A stretch of DNA of 64,000 nucleotides from Clostridium sp. OF09-36. Lineage in GTDB: Bacteria; Bacillota; Clostridia; Lachnospirales; Lachnospiraceae. The stretch covers positions 59,748-123,747 of the forward strand of contig NZ_QUMD01000009.1 of NCBI RefSeq assembly GCF_003481985.1, written 5' to 3'. Of the stretch, positions 17,142 through 26,635 are shown piece by piece. A program made the translations under genes and the position numbers. How positions within the stretch are numbered: the stretch's first letter is position 1; each line of letters starts with the position of its first letter. The notes beneath the pieces were generated by a model. The model saw only the letters and a list, made by a program, of their open reading frames with translations, was not told where the DNA came from and did not search any database.

Positions 17142-17149
17142 GATATAAT
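17122..17149 (+). promoter_or_regulatory. Promoter of the gntR-mcsA-mcsB-clpC operon
   Basis: TTGACT at 17122-17127 and TATAAT at 17144-17149, spacer 16 bp. Transcription would begin near 17156, which favours the ATG at 17197 over the one at 17158 as the start of the regulator. Confidence 0.75.
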
Positions 17150-17196
17150 GTTGTTATATGATTTCTATAACAGAGAATGCGAAAGATGGTGAAAAC

Positions 17197-17580
17197 ATGA
17201 TCATTAAGATTGATTTTGAGAGTGATGAGGCAATCTATATCCAGCTGCGGAACCAGATCATCATGGGCATTGCCACGGACCGGATCCATGAAGGAGACTC
17301 CCTGCCATCGGTCCGCCAGCTTGCGGAAAATATCGGGATCAATATGCATACAGTAAATAAGGCGTATACAGTGCTTAAGCAGGAGGGCTATATCAAGCTG
17401 GACCGCCGGCGCGGGGCTGTGATCGCTCTTGATATTGACAAAATCCAGTCAATCGAACGTTTGCGGGAAGAGCTTTCTGTTCTCCTTGCAAGAAGCGTCT
17501 GTAAGAATATATCCAGAGAGGAAGTGCATGATCTGGTGGACGAGATCTATGATTATTATACAGGCGGCAGAGGTGTATAG
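17197..17580 (+). CDS. GntR family (YtrA-type) transcriptional regulator
   Basis: 127-residue short GntR regulator: an N-terminal winged helix with 'IYIQLRNQIIMGIA' and 'LPSVRQLAENIGINMHTVNKAYTVLKQEGYI', then a short helical effector/dimer region, as in the YtrA subfamily. The predicted transcription start near 17156 excludes a comfortable leader for ATG 17158, so I use ATG 17197 ('MIIKIDFESDEAIY'), which also fits the family N-terminus. It heads the operon with mcsA, mcsB and clpC in the place where Bacillus has ctsR. Autoregulation and control of the Clp genes is inference from position. Confidence 0.85.
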   Translation: MIIKIDFESDEAIYIQLRNQIIMGIATDRIHEGDSLPSVRQLAENIGINMHTVNKAYTVLKQEGYIKLDRRRGAVIALDIDKIQSIERLREELSVLLARSVCKNISREEVHDLVDEIYDYYTGGRGV

Positions 17581-17635
17581 ACCACAAACAGACAAGTAAG
17601 AGTCTGAATCTGGAAGCGAATATGGAGGAAATGCC

Positions 17636-18255
17636 ATGTTATGTGAGCGTTGTAAAATAAGAGAAGCAAATATCCAGTATACGGAAATTGCCAATGGAGT
17701 CCGCACGGAACATAATTACTGTTCCCAGTGTGCAAAGGAAATGGATTTTGGCCCGTATTCTGCGATCTTTGAGGGAGAATTCCCACTTGGAAAGCTGTTG
17801 TCCGGCCTTTTAGGTGTTCCGGGAGAGCTGAGGAGGAAGAAAAAACCAGCCAGATCGTATGTCCTACCTGCGGGACCAGCTATGAAGAGTTTGTTAAGGA
17901 CAGCCGTTTTGGATGTGCGGATTGCTACAGCGTCTTTGATCTTCTGATCCATGATAAGATCAAACAGCTGCAGGGCAATACCTGTCATACTGGAAAACAC
18001 CCGAAGTTCCAGAAGATAAAGGCAGATCCGTTCCATCTTGCAACGACAGAATCTCCAGAGACAGCTGTAGAACCGGACACAGAAAATAAGGCAAACAATC
18101 CGGGTGAACTGACAGGAAATAGCGTGGCGGAGCGCCAGAAGCAGATCCGCCAGCTGGAGGCAAGACTGCACGAGGCTGTCCGCAATGAGGAATATGAAGC
18201 GGCGGCCCGGTACCGTGACCAGATCCGGGAATTAAAGGAGGCACAGGCACAATGA
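17636..18255 (+). pseudogene. mcsA: McsA-like UvrB/UvrC-motif zinc protein, one frameshift
   Basis: Activator partner of the McsB arginine kinase. Reconstructed as about 206 residues with four CxxC zinc pairs ('CERCK', 'CSQCAKE', 'CPTCGTSYEEF', 'CADCYSVF') and a C-terminal UVR motif ('LHEAVRNEEYEAAARYRDQI'). The frame breaks near 17829, in 'GAGCTGAGGAGGAAG'; adding one G (CTGGAGGAGG) gives 'GELEEEEKTSQIVCPTCG' and runs to the stop at 18253-18255. GGAGG precedes the ATG, and the stop overlaps the mcsB start (ATGA). All key residues are present after correction. Confidence 0.85.
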
Positions 18256-19285
18256 AATGGTTTGAAGAAGTAAATCTTGCCAGACCGGCTGTCATTTGCA
18301 GCCGTGTGCGTCTGGTGCGGAATCTTGAGGACTATGCCTTCCCTTCCCGTCTGACAGAAAAACAGGCCGGTGAAATGATCACACAGCTGGAAACAGGTCT
18401 TAGAGAGCTGGGAGCTTTAGATGGCCGTCATTACGAACAGGCGAGACTTAGGGAGCTTAGCGAACTGGACCGCAGGGCGCTGCGTGAGCGCAGGGTATTC
18501 AATTCGACGATTGCCTCGAAAAAGGAACCTGCCGGAGTCATGGTATCAGATGACGAAAAGGTGGGAATCGTTCTGAATGGAACCGACCATATCCGGATCC
18601 AGTTATTTGCTTCCGGCCTTCATCTGGATGATTTGTGGAATCAGGCAAGCCAAATCGATGATTATATAAATGAGCGTTTTTCTTACGCCTTTGATGAAAA
18701 ATACGGGTATCTGACTTCATTTCCGACCAGTGTGGGGACGGGCCTTAGGGCTTCCGTAGTGCTGCATCTCCCGTTGTTATCCCAAAGCAAGCGCTTTAAC
18801 GGTATGGTAACGGAAATGACGCGGTTTGGTGCGTCTGTAAAAGGCATGTACGGAGAAGGAGAGGAAAACTGCGGCGCACTTTTTGAGGTCAGCAACCAGA
18901 AAACTCTGGGCATGACTGAAAAAGAAATCCTGGATATGGTCTCGAAGGTGGCGCTTCAGCTGACAGCCAGGAGGAACAGATGCGCAAGCTTGCGCTCGAT
19001 AAAAACCGTTCCTCCAGGGAGGATGACGCTTACCGCGCCTATGGCATTTTAAAATATGCCAGAAAGCTGGCCATGAAGGAGGCAATGACACTTTTGTCAC
19101 GCCTGATGGCCGGCTGTGCAGATGGCCTTTTGCGCATGGAGGAGCCGTGCGCGGTATACCGGCTGATGCTTGGTATTCAGCCGGCAAATCTTCAGAAGCT
19201 TTCCAGCCGCCCGTTGGGACGGGAAGAGCTGGAGATAGCTAGGGCATCTTACTTAAGGGCAGAGCTTCCGGCATTACTTTCTTAA
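18252..19285 (+). pseudogene. mcsB: McsB-like protein-arginine kinase, one frameshift
   Basis: Phosphagen-kinase-fold enzyme that phosphorylates arginines and marks proteins for ClpCP. Reconstructed as about 345 residues. 'CSRVRLVRNLEDYAFPSRL' is the N-terminal nucleotide-binding motif; 'GTGLRASVVLHLPLL' and 'MYGEGEENCGALFEVSNQ' are the active-site loops. The frame breaks near 18973 (ACAGCC-AGGAGG; one added C gives 'LQLTAQEEQMRKLALDKNRS') and continues to the stop at 19283-19285. Translation is coupled to mcsA by the ATGA overlap. Since the sequence is otherwise fully conserved, an intact gene in the living organism is likely. Confidence 0.87.
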
Positions 19286-19319
19286 GATCTAAAATGTGAC
19301 AATAAAGGAGGACCTGAAT

Positions 19320-21788
19320 TTGATAGATAGAAATCACTTTACAGAACAGGCCTGGAATGCCATTGCGCTGTCTACCCAGGCAGCGGAGGAGTTGGGCCAT
19401 AATTATGTAGGGACCGAGCATCTTCTGGTTGGTCTTTTAATGGAAGAGGAAGGTGTGGCAGCAAAGGTTCTGGACGCAAATGGTGTAAAGGCAGATAAGG
19501 TAAAGGAGCTGATCAGGCAGCTGATCTTTCCAAACCAGAATGTTGCCACGATCGGGGAAACCGTGTATACACCTGGTGCAGTACGGGTGTTAAACCAGAG
19601 CTACCGGGAGGCAGTCCGCTTCAAAGCGCCGCTGATCGGCACCGAGCATCTTCTGATCGCCATGATCCGGGAGAGTGACTGCGCTGCAGTCCGCCTGCTT
19701 AATACCATGGATGTTAGCCTGCAAAAGCTATATATAGACCTGTGCAGTGCCATGGGAGAAGATGGGGCAGAGGCGAAGGAGGAGCTGCAGTCCTCAAGAA
19801 GCGGAAGAGACAGCAGCGCTTCCACGCCAACGTTAAACAGCTTCAGCCGCGATCTGACAAAGCTTGCAAGAGAAGGCAAGCTGGACCCGGTGATCGGCAG
19901 GGAACACGAGATCCAGCGGGTTGTCCAGATATTGAGCCGCCGGACCAAGAATAACCCGTGCCTGATCGGAGAACCGGGCGTAGGAAAAACTGCAGTGGTC
20001 GAGGGGCTGGCCCAGATGATTGCTGGTGGCAGTGTCCCGGAAACGATCGCGGACAAGCGTGTCATGACGCTGGATCTTTCCGGCATGGTGGCTGGATCCA
20101 AGTACCGTGGTGAATTTGAAGAGCGTATTAAAAAGGTGATCTCCGAGGTAACGGAGGATGGAAATGTACTTTTGTTCCTGGATGAGATCCACACGATCAT
20201 TGGTGCGGGCGGGGCAGAAGGAGCGATTGACGCTTCCAACATCTTAAAACCGTCCCTGGCACGTGGCGAGATCCAGCTGATCGGTGCTACAACACGGGAA
20301 GAATACCGCAAATATATTGAGAAAGATGCAGCTCTGGAGCGCCGTTTCCAGCCGGTCGTAGTAGAGGAGCCGACGGAGGAGCAGTCCATTGCGATTTTAA
20401 AGGGATTAAGACCTAAATATGAAGAACATCACAAGGTGACGATCACAGATGATGCCTTAGCGGCAGCAGTACGCCTTTCTGCCCGTTACATCAACGACCG
20501 TTTTCTGCCGGATAAAGCCATTGACCTGATCGATGAGGCAGCCTCAAAGATCCGCCTGACTGCCTACGAGGAGCCTGCACAGATCAAGAGTCTGACAGAA
20601 GAGATTGAAAAGCTGGAGAACCAGAAGGAGCAGGCGATTAAGACAGAGGCATATGAGAAGGCCGGTGAGATCAAAAAACGCCAGCAGAAAAAACGGGAAA
20701 AGATCGAAAAGATCCGCGAAAAATGGCAGAAGGAAAAGACATCCAGAAAGCTGGTGGTCGGAGAGGGAGAGATCGCCGATGTGGTCTCCGGATGGACAAA
20801 GATCCCGGTACGAAAGCTGGCTGAGGAGGAATCGGAACGGCTTCGGAAGCTGGAATCCATCCTGCATGAGAGAGTGGTTGGCCAGGAGAAAGCAGTTACT
20901 GCGGTTGCCAAAGCGATCCGCCGCGGAAGAGTCGGCTTAAAGGACCCGAAGCGTCCAATCGGCTCCTTCTTATTCTTAGGACCTACCGGTGTTGGAAAAA
21001 CAGAGCTTTGCAAGGCGCTGGCTGAGGCGATGTTTGGTACGGAAAATGCCCTGATCCGGGTTGATATGTCGGAGTATATGGAGAAGCACAGCGTCTCCAA
21101 GATGATCGGATCCCCGCCAGGATATGTCGGATATGAGGAGGGCGGCCAGCTCAGTGAGAAGGTACGCAGAAATCCTTATTCTGTGATCCTGTTCGACGAG
21201 ATCGAAAAAGCCCATCCGGACGTGTTCAACATTTTGCTGCAGGTTCTGGACGATGGCCATATTACGGATGCACAGGGAAGAAAGATCGACTTTAAAAATA
21301 CGGTGCTGATCATGACCTCCAACGCAGGTGCGGAGAACATCATTGCTCCGAAGCGTCTGGGCTTTGCTTCCCATGATGATGCAAAGGAACGCTACCGTTT
21401 TATGAAGGAACGCGTTATGGAAGAGGTAAAGCGGATGTTCAAGCCGGAGTTTTTAAACCGTATCGACGAGATCATCGTGTTCCACCAGCTGTCCCAGGAT
21501 CATATGAAGGAAATCGTGGATATCATGTTAAAGGATATATGCAGACGGACCCTGACCCAGATGAACTTAAAGCTTACGGTAGACGATGCTGCAAAGGCAT
21601 ATCTGGTGGAAAAGGGCTATGATGAAAAATACGGTGCACGCCCGCTGCGCCGTGCGATTCAGAATCTTCTTGAGGACGGCCTTGTAGAGGCCGTGCTGGA
21701 TGGCCAGGTAAAAGCCGGTGAAGCTGTAACTGTTACAAAAGGGGAAGACGGATTGAAATTTTTGCCGTCAGAAGTGATAAAAAACTAG
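19320..21788 (+). CDS. clpC: ATP-dependent Clp protease ATPase subunit ClpC
   Basis: 822-residue HSP100 unfoldase. An N-terminal Clp_N double repeat (residues 1-145) binds adaptors, the first AAA domain has Walker A 'GEPGVGKT' near 217, a middle UVR-type coiled coil ('EEIEKLENQKEQAIKTEAYE') is the ClpC hallmark, and the second AAA domain has 'GPTGVGKT' near 554 and a ClpB/C C-terminal domain. TTG at 19320 is chosen because AAAGGAGG ends 7-8 nt before it; the GTG at 19296 lies before that site. It follows mcsB by 34 bp, giving the mcsA-mcsB-clpC module for arginine-phosphate-targeted degradation. Confidence 0.95.
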   Translation: MIDRNHFTEQAWNAIALSTQAAEELGHNYVGTEHLLVGLLMEEEGVAAKVLDANGVKADKVKELIRQLIFPNQNVATIGETVYTPGAVRVLNQSYREAVRFKAPLIGTEHLLIAMIRESDCAAVRLLNTMDVSLQKLYIDLCSAMGEDGAEAKEELQSSRSGRDSSASTPTLNSFSRDLTKLAREGKLDPVIGREHEIQRVVQILSRRTKNNPCLIGEPGVGKTAVVEGLAQMIAGGSVPETIADKRVMTLDLSGMVAGSKYRGEFEERIKKVISEVTEDGNVLLFLDEIHTIIGAGGAEGAIDASNILKPSLARGEIQLIGATTREEYRKYIEKDAALERRFQPVVVEEPTEEQSIAILKGLRPKYEEHHKVTITDDALAAAVRLSARYINDRFLPDKAIDLIDEAASKIRLTAYEEPAQIKSLTEEIEKLENQKEQAIKTEAYEKAGEIKKRQQKKREKIEKIREKWQKEKTSRKLVVGEGEIADVVSGWTKIPVRKLAEEESERLRKLESILHERVVGQEKAVTAVAKAIRRGRVGLKDPKRPIGSFLFLGPTGVGKTELCKALAEAMFGTENALIRVDMSEYMEKHSVSKMIGSPPGYVGYEEGGQLSEKVRRNPYSVILFDEIEKAHPDVFNILLQVLDDGHITDAQGRKIDFKNTVLIMTSNAGAENIIAPKRLGFASHDDAKERYRFMKERVMEEVKRMFKPEFLNRIDEIIVFHQLSQDHMKEIVDIMLKDICRRTLTQMNLKLTVDDAAKAYLVEKGYDEKYGARPLRRAIQNLLEDGLVEAVLDGQVKAGEAVTVTKGEDGLKFLPSEVIKN

Positions 21789-21850
21789 ATTAATTTTCCC
21801 CATTGTTGTATAATCCTATGAGAAGCGGCATAGCCAGAAGTGCCGTGTAT

Positions 21851-21877
21851 TGCCTGGCCTGCATAGCAGGCCAGGCA
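21851..21877. repeat. Perfect 12-bp inverted repeat between clpC and the next gene
   Basis: TGCCTGGCCTGC and GCAGGCCAGGCA flank a 3-bp ATA loop. No T-run follows, so it is a GC-rich hairpin in the clpC downstream or the next gene's leader, not a normal terminator. Confidence 0.7.
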
Positions 21878-22011
21878 GCTGCAATGTGTACATCAGGAGC
21901 AAGGGCAGATGGCTGCCAAAGCTGCCACGTGCCGGCGCGGGAATGTTCCAAGCCACATTCCTTCTTACAGCAGCAAAAAATGCAAAATGAAAATACCAGG
22001 AGGGCAAACAC

Positions 22012-22425
22012 ATGCCAGTAATCGAATCTTTAATCCGCTCTGAGGCAGATGGGACCATCAGCTTCGGCAACTACAAATTAGACAGCAAGAGCAAGCTTGA
22101 CAATTTCGAGCATGCGGGAGATTTATATAAGATCAAAACCTTTTACGAGATCACAAAATTAGAGCGCAACGGTTCTTTCGTTTATGAGTCTGTACCGGGA
22201 ACCGCAGTAGAGCATTTCTCTGCAAAGCATGATGGCGTAGAGTTTACCGTATCTGGAGACAAGGACGCACAGATCACGATCCAGCTGGAGGATGATGCAG
22301 AATACGAGGTATATGTAGATGGCGTTGCAGTTGGCGGCATGAAGACCAACATGAGCGGCAAGCTGGTTGTCAGTGTAGAATTAAATGAAGGTGTTACCTG
22401 TCAGGTAAAGGTTGTAAAACGCTAA
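22012..22425 (+). CDS. Conserved hypothetical protein of Lachnospiraceae (137 aa)
   Basis: 137 residues, beta-rich, no signal peptide or membrane helix. Visible elements are 'SEADGTISFGNYKLDSKSKLDNFEHAGDLYKIKT' (shown in part), an 'ERNGSFVYESVPGTAVEHF' core, and a C-terminal beta sandwich 'VYVDGVAVGGMKTNMSGKLV'. AGGAGGG is well placed before the ATG. I have seen relatives labelled 'endosialidase' in this group but see no catalytic motif to justify that. It lies between clpC and radA, a position that could be conserved; no function is assigned. Confidence 0.7.
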   Translation: MPVIESLIRSEADGTISFGNYKLDSKSKLDNFEHAGDLYKIKTFYEITKLERNGSFVYESVPGTAVEHFSAKHDGVEFTVSGDKDAQITIQLEDDAEYEVYVDGVAVGGMKTNMSGKLVVSVELNEGVTCQVKVVKR

Positions 22426-22453
22426 GACCTGGCGGCGAAAGGAAATTACATGT

Positions 22454-23819
22454 ATGGCAAAAGCAAAGACAACCGTGTTTTTCTGTAAAGAATGCGGTTT
22501 CGAATCCAGCAAGTGGCTGGGACAGTGTCCTGCCTGCAAGGAGTGGAATACCCTTGTGGAGGAGCCGGTGGCAAAAAAGACACCGGCAGGCCGTGCGGGG
22601 AGTGCTGCCCACCACAGCATAGCAAAGCCGGTGAAGCTGGAGGAAGTGTCCATAGAAGAACAGGACCGGATATCTACCGGGTATCCGGAACTGGACCGTG
22701 TACTGGGGAACGGCATTGTAGCCGGCTCCCTGGTTTTAGTTGGAGGCGATCCCGGCATCGGAAAATCGACCTGCTTCTTCAAATGTGCCGGAATCTGGCG
22801 CGGGACGGTCACAGGGTACTCTATATTTCCGGAGAGGAATCCTTAAAACAGATCAAAATGCGTGCAAGCCGCATCGGCACCATAAGCGGGGAGCTGCTAT
22901 TCCTTTGCGAAACCAATCTGGATACCATTGAGGAGGCAATCCGGGAGACAAAGCCGGAAACCGTTATCATCGACTCCATCCAGACTATGTTTCGGGAGGA
23001 TGTGGCATCGGCGCCGGGCAGTGTCAGCCAGGTGCGTGAATCCACGAATGTCCTGATGCAGATTGCAAAGGGTATGGGGATTTCCGTGTTTATCGTGGGC
23101 CATGTGACAAAAGAAGGTGTAGTAGCCGGTCCCCGTGTGCTGGAGCATATGGTGGATACGGTATTGTATTTTGAGGGAGAACGCAATGCATCGTACCGTA
23201 TTTTGCGCGGTGTGAAAAACCGTTTTGGTTCTACCAACGAGATCGGGGTTTTTGAAATGCAGGAGAATGGTCTGGAAGAGGTTGAGAACCTTCGGAGTAT
23301 CTGCTCAGCGGAAGACCCGAGGAGGCATCAGGTGCTGTGGTTGCCTGTTCGATCGAAGGAACCCGGCCGATCCTTTTAGAGGTCCAGGCGCTTGTGACCC
23401 AGACAAACTTCGGAATGCCGAGGCGGACAGCTGCAGGAACGGACTTTAACCGTGTCAACCTGCTGATGGCAGTTCTGGAAAAACGCTGCCGCTATGAAAT
23501 GTCACGTTACGATGCATATGTGAATATTGCAGGCGGAATGCGGATGAACGAGCCGGCTCTGGACCTGGCTATTATCCTGGCTTTGGTTTCCAGCATGAAA
23601 GACAAGCCAGTGAATCCCAAATGCATCATATTCGGTGAGGTAGGACTGGCGGGCGAGGTGCGTGCGGTATCCCAGGCAGAGCAGCGTGTGCACGAAGCCA
23701 TCAAGCTGGGCTTTGAAGCCTGCATTCTTCCACAGGTATCTCTGGATAAAATGAAAAAGACCGACAAGATCGCTCTGTACGGAGTCAGCAACGTACGGGA
23801 GGCGATCCGGCTGATCTGA
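22454..23819 (+). pseudogene. radA: DNA repair protein RadA, frameshifted twice
   Basis: RecA-like branch-migration ATPase with a Lon-like C-terminus. Reconstructed as about 455 residues: zinc finger 'CKECGFESSKWLGQCPACKEW', Walker A 'GGDPGIGKST', the RadA motif 'KNRFGSTNEIG', and a C-terminal peptidase-like domain ('VNLLMAVLEKRC', 'YVNIAGGMRMNEPALDLAI'). The frame breaks near 22772 (TCGACC-TGCTT; one C restores 'KSTLLLQMCRNLA') and near 23292 (GAGAACC-TTCGG; one C restores 'VENPSEYLLSGRP'). Both are single C losses in short C runs, which argues for consensus error. It follows the clpC operon as in many Firmicutes. Confidence 0.88.
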
Positions 23820-24015
23820 TGAATTTTTGCCTGCCAGTCCATGGCTTCTTACGGCCAGCATAGTGGATGCGCAAGGCCTGCTGAATCGTTATGATTTATC
23901 ATCATATGCCGGAGAGCAGAGCGCCAGGAATGTAAGTTTCTGGCGTCCTGTTTTTCGCATAAAATCAGGGTTTCGTACCAAAAATATATTTTTTTCAAAA
24001 AACTTTAAAAATTTG

Positions 24016-24044
24016 TTGACAGATGAATAGATCCGTGTTATTAT
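24016..24044 (+). promoter_or_regulatory. tRNA-Trp promoter
   Basis: TTGACA at 24016-24021 and TATTAT at 24039-24044, spacer 17 bp, about 50 bp before the mature tRNA. Confidence 0.75.
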
Positions 24045-24095
24045 AAATGAGCGTTGAGGGAAACGAAAAAACAAAGAACTCAACGGAAACAACAT

Positions 24096-24165
24096 AGGGG
24101 ATTAGTTCAATGGTAGAGCACCGGTCTCCAAAACCGTCGATGGGGGTTCGAGCCCTCATCCCCTG
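24096..24165 (+). tRNA. tRNA-Trp (anticodon CCA), one base short in the T-stem
   Basis: Cloverleaf with acceptor AGGGGAT/ATCCCCT, D-arm GTTC...GAGC, anticodon loop CTCCAAA (CCA) and T-loop TTCGAGC. The 3' T-stem strand reads CCTC, four bases, where five are needed to pair GGGGG; one added C gives CCCTC. The anticodon stem also has a C/T mismatch at its top pair (CCGGT/ACCGT). 3' CCA is not encoded. The missing C matches the pattern of lost C's in neighbouring genes, so the real gene is probably intact. Confidence 0.85.
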
Positions 24166-24174
24166 CTAAATAAG

Positions 24175-24208
24175 AGCGATAAAGTCTTAGGGCTTTATCG
24201 CTTTTTTC
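24175..24208 (+). terminator. Terminator after tRNA-Trp
   Basis: AGCGATAAAG (24175-24184) pairs perfectly with CTTTATCGCT (24193-24202), 8-base loop, followed by five more T. Confidence 0.9.
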
Positions 24209-24250
24209 GTTGCATAGAAAGGTTTCAAGAAAGCAATAGGAGGGTCTGGT

Positions 24251-26635
24251 ATGAGCACTGACTGGAAAACGATACGCATATCCGTGCGCAATCTTGTAGA
24301 ATTTGTCATGCGCAGTGGTGATATCGACAACCGCCGTACTTCCTCAGCAGAAAAGGATGCCATGCAGGCCGGAAGCCGCATGCACCGGAAGATCCAGAAG
24401 CGGCAGGGTGCCAGCTACCACGCAGAGGTTGCAATGAAACATATCATGGAGCAGGAGGACTACCGGATTTTGGTGGAGGGCCGCGCCGATGGCGTGATCG
24501 AAGAGGCTTCTGGTGTGACCATCGACGAGATCAAATGTGTTTACATGGATCTTCATTTGCTGGAGGAAGCGGCCCAGGTCCATCTGGCCCAGGCTTTTTG
24601 CTATGCGCACATGTATTGCTGCGACCATGAGAGCCTGAATTCGGTCACAGTCCAGATCACCTACTGCAATCTGGAAACAGAGGAGATCCGCCGCTTCCGG
24701 CAGGACAAGAGCAGGGAAGAACTTACAGAGTGGTTTGAAGGATTGATCCATGAATACGTGAAATGGGCAGAATATTTATACCGTCATACCGTGCGCCGGA
24801 ACGAATCCCTGCGGGATCTGGAATTTCCGTATGAATACCGGCCTGGACAGAAAGAGCTGGCAGTGTCGGTGTACCGTGCACTGGCAAGAAAACGCAACCT
24901 GTTCATTCAGGCACCGACTGGAATCGGAAAAACGCTGTCCGTGGTATATCCGGCATTAAAATCCATGGGAAGTGGGAACGGGGAAAAGCTGTTTTACCTG
25001 ACAGCCAAGACGATCACCCGCAGCGTGGCAGAAAATTGTTTTTCCCTGCTCCGGGGACAGGGCATGTGTTTTACAACGGTCACGATTACGGCGAAAGAAA
25101 AACTCTGTCCATTGGAAAAGGCAGAGTGCAATCCGGATGCATGTCCTTATGCAAAAGGACATTTTGACCGGGTGAATGATGCGGTTTATGATATCATTCA
25201 TGAGCAACAGGGGATCACACGGGATATCATTCTGGAATACGCAAAAAACTACCGGGTCTGCCCATTTGAATTCTGTCTGGATATCAGCAGCTGGGCGGAC
25301 GGGATCATCTGTGATTATAACTATGTATTTGACCCGAATGCGAAGCTAAAGCGGTATTTTGCAGATGGAAACCAGGGAGATTATCTGTTTCTGGTCGATG
25401 AGGCCCATAACCTGGTAAACCGCGCCAGGGGGATGTATAGTGCTTGTCTGGTAAAGGAAGATATTTTACAGGTGAAGCGGATCATAAAGGGGAAAGCTCC
25501 ACGTCTGGAGCGTGCACTGGAACGCTGTAACCGTAATCTTCTGGAGTGGAAACGGGAGTCGGCCGGGTATCGGATTTTACCAGAGGCGAATCTATTGGTA
25601 TCGAATCTTCTGACTGTAATGGGGGAATTTGAGCCGTTTCTGGATGAACACCGAGAGTTTTCGGAACGTGAGATTGTTCTGCAGTTTTATTTTGGCCTGC
25701 GCCATTTCCTGAATATGTATGACGGTCTGGATGACCATTACCGGATCTATACGGAGCTGGGGACAGATGGAAAATTTTGCCTGTATCTGTTTTGCATCGA
25801 TCCGTCACGCTGCCTGAATGCGTGTCTTAAGCAGGGAGTTGCCGGCATTTTCTTTTCTGCAACCATGATCCCTGTGATGTATTACAAAAGGCTGCTCAGC
25901 GGAAATACAGAGGATTTTGCAATCTATGCCAATTCTCCTTTTGACAGCAGAAAACGCCAGATCCTAATCGCGAAAGATGTCAGCAGCCGCTATACGAGAA
26001 GAAACCGTGCGGAATTTGGCAAGGTGGCGGATTATATCACGAAACTGGCGCACAGCCATACCGGAAATTATATGGTGTTCTTTCCTTCCTATAATTATAT
26101 GGAAGCGGTAAAGCGGATCTTAGACGAACACTACGATGGAACATTCCGGTGGCAGATGCAGACGAACCACATGACGGAAGAAGAACGGGAAGGGTTTCTG
26201 GAACAGTTCGAGGGGAAAAAGCAAGAATCGTTTGTAGGGCTTTGTGTACTGGGCGGTATCTTTTCAGAAGGGATTGACTTAAAGGCAGAACGCCTGGAAG
26301 GAACGATCATCGTAGGGACCGGCCTTCCTATGGTGTGCAGTGAACAGGAAATCCTGATGCAGTATTTTGATGACCATGGGAAGAACGGATACGATTACGC
26401 CTACCAGTATCCTGGGATGAACAAGGTACTGCAGGCCGCAGGCCGCGTGATCCGGACAGCAGAGGACCGGGGCGTGATCCTGCTTCTGGATGACCGGTTT
26501 TTGCGCAGAGAGATTCAGGAGCTGTTTCCGCGGGAATGGACAGAATATGGTCTTGTGACCCGGGAAACGGTAGATGGATGGCTGCGGAATTTCTGGGAGA
26601 AGGTCAAAAAAGGAGATGCTACAGCATCTCCATAA
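24251..26635 (+). CDS. DinG/XPD-type ATP-dependent DNA helicase with N-terminal PD-(D/E)XK nuclease-like domain
   Basis: 794 residues. The N-terminal about 180 residues resemble a Cas4/RecB-like PD-(D/E)XK domain: 'EGRADGV' and 'VTIDEIKC' supply the D...E-x-K core. The helicase part has Walker A 'APTGIGKT' (about 221-228), a four-cysteine cluster ('KLCPLEKAECNPDACPY', then 'CPFEFC') typical of the XPD/DinG Fe-S domain, DEAH box 'VDEAHNL' near 382, and C-terminal motif 'QAAGRVIRTAEDRG'. 5'-3' helicase activity in repair is expected from the family. AGGAGGG precedes the ATG. It overlaps the convergent LysR gene by 17 bp. Confidence 0.88.
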   Translation: MSTDWKTIRISVRNLVEFVMRSGDIDNRRTSSAEKDAMQAGSRMHRKIQKRQGASYHAEVAMKHIMEQEDYRILVEGRADGVIEEASGVTIDEIKCVYMDLHLLEEAAQVHLAQAFCYAHMYCCDHESLNSVTVQITYCNLETEEIRRFRQDKSREELTEWFEGLIHEYVKWAEYLYRHTVRRNESLRDLEFPYEYRPGQKELAVSVYRALARKRNLFIQAPTGIGKTLSVVYPALKSMGSGNGEKLFYLTAKTITRSVAENCFSLLRGQGMCFTTVTITAKEKLCPLEKAECNPDACPYAKGHFDRVNDAVYDIIHEQQGITRDIILEYAKNYRVCPFEFCLDISSWADGIICDYNYVFDPNAKLKRYFADGNQGDYLFLVDEAHNLVNRARGMYSACLVKEDILQVKRIIKGKAPRLERALERCNRNLLEWKRESAGYRILPEANLLVSNLLTVMGEFEPFLDEHREFSEREIVLQFYFGLRHFLNMYDGLDDHYRIYTELGTDGKFCLYLFCIDPSRCLNACLKQGVAGIFFSATMIPVMYYKRLLSGNTEDFAIYANSPFDSRKRQILIAKDVSSRYTRRNRAEFGKVADYITKLAHSHTGNYMVFFPSYNYMEAVKRILDEHYDGTFRWQMQTNHMTEEEREGFLEQFEGKKQESFVGLCVLGGIFSEGIDLKAERLEGTIIVGTGLPMVCSEQEILMQYFDDHGKNGYDYAYQYPGMNKVLQAAGRVIRTAEDRGVILLLDDRFLRREIQELFPREWTEYGLVTRETVDGWLRNFWEKVKKGDATASP

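Noticed and set aside
17636..18255. Programmed ribosomal frameshifting in mcsA or radA
   Set aside because: There is no slippery heptamer with a downstream structure at the breaks, and several unrelated genes show the same one-base C/G loss. Sequence error is simpler.
24251..26635. Cas4/CRISPR-associated helicase (Cas3- or CasDinG-like) interpretation of the DinG-like protein
   Set aside because: The N-terminal nuclease-like plus DinG layout is a common housekeeping repair form in Clostridia, and no cas gene or array is nearby.
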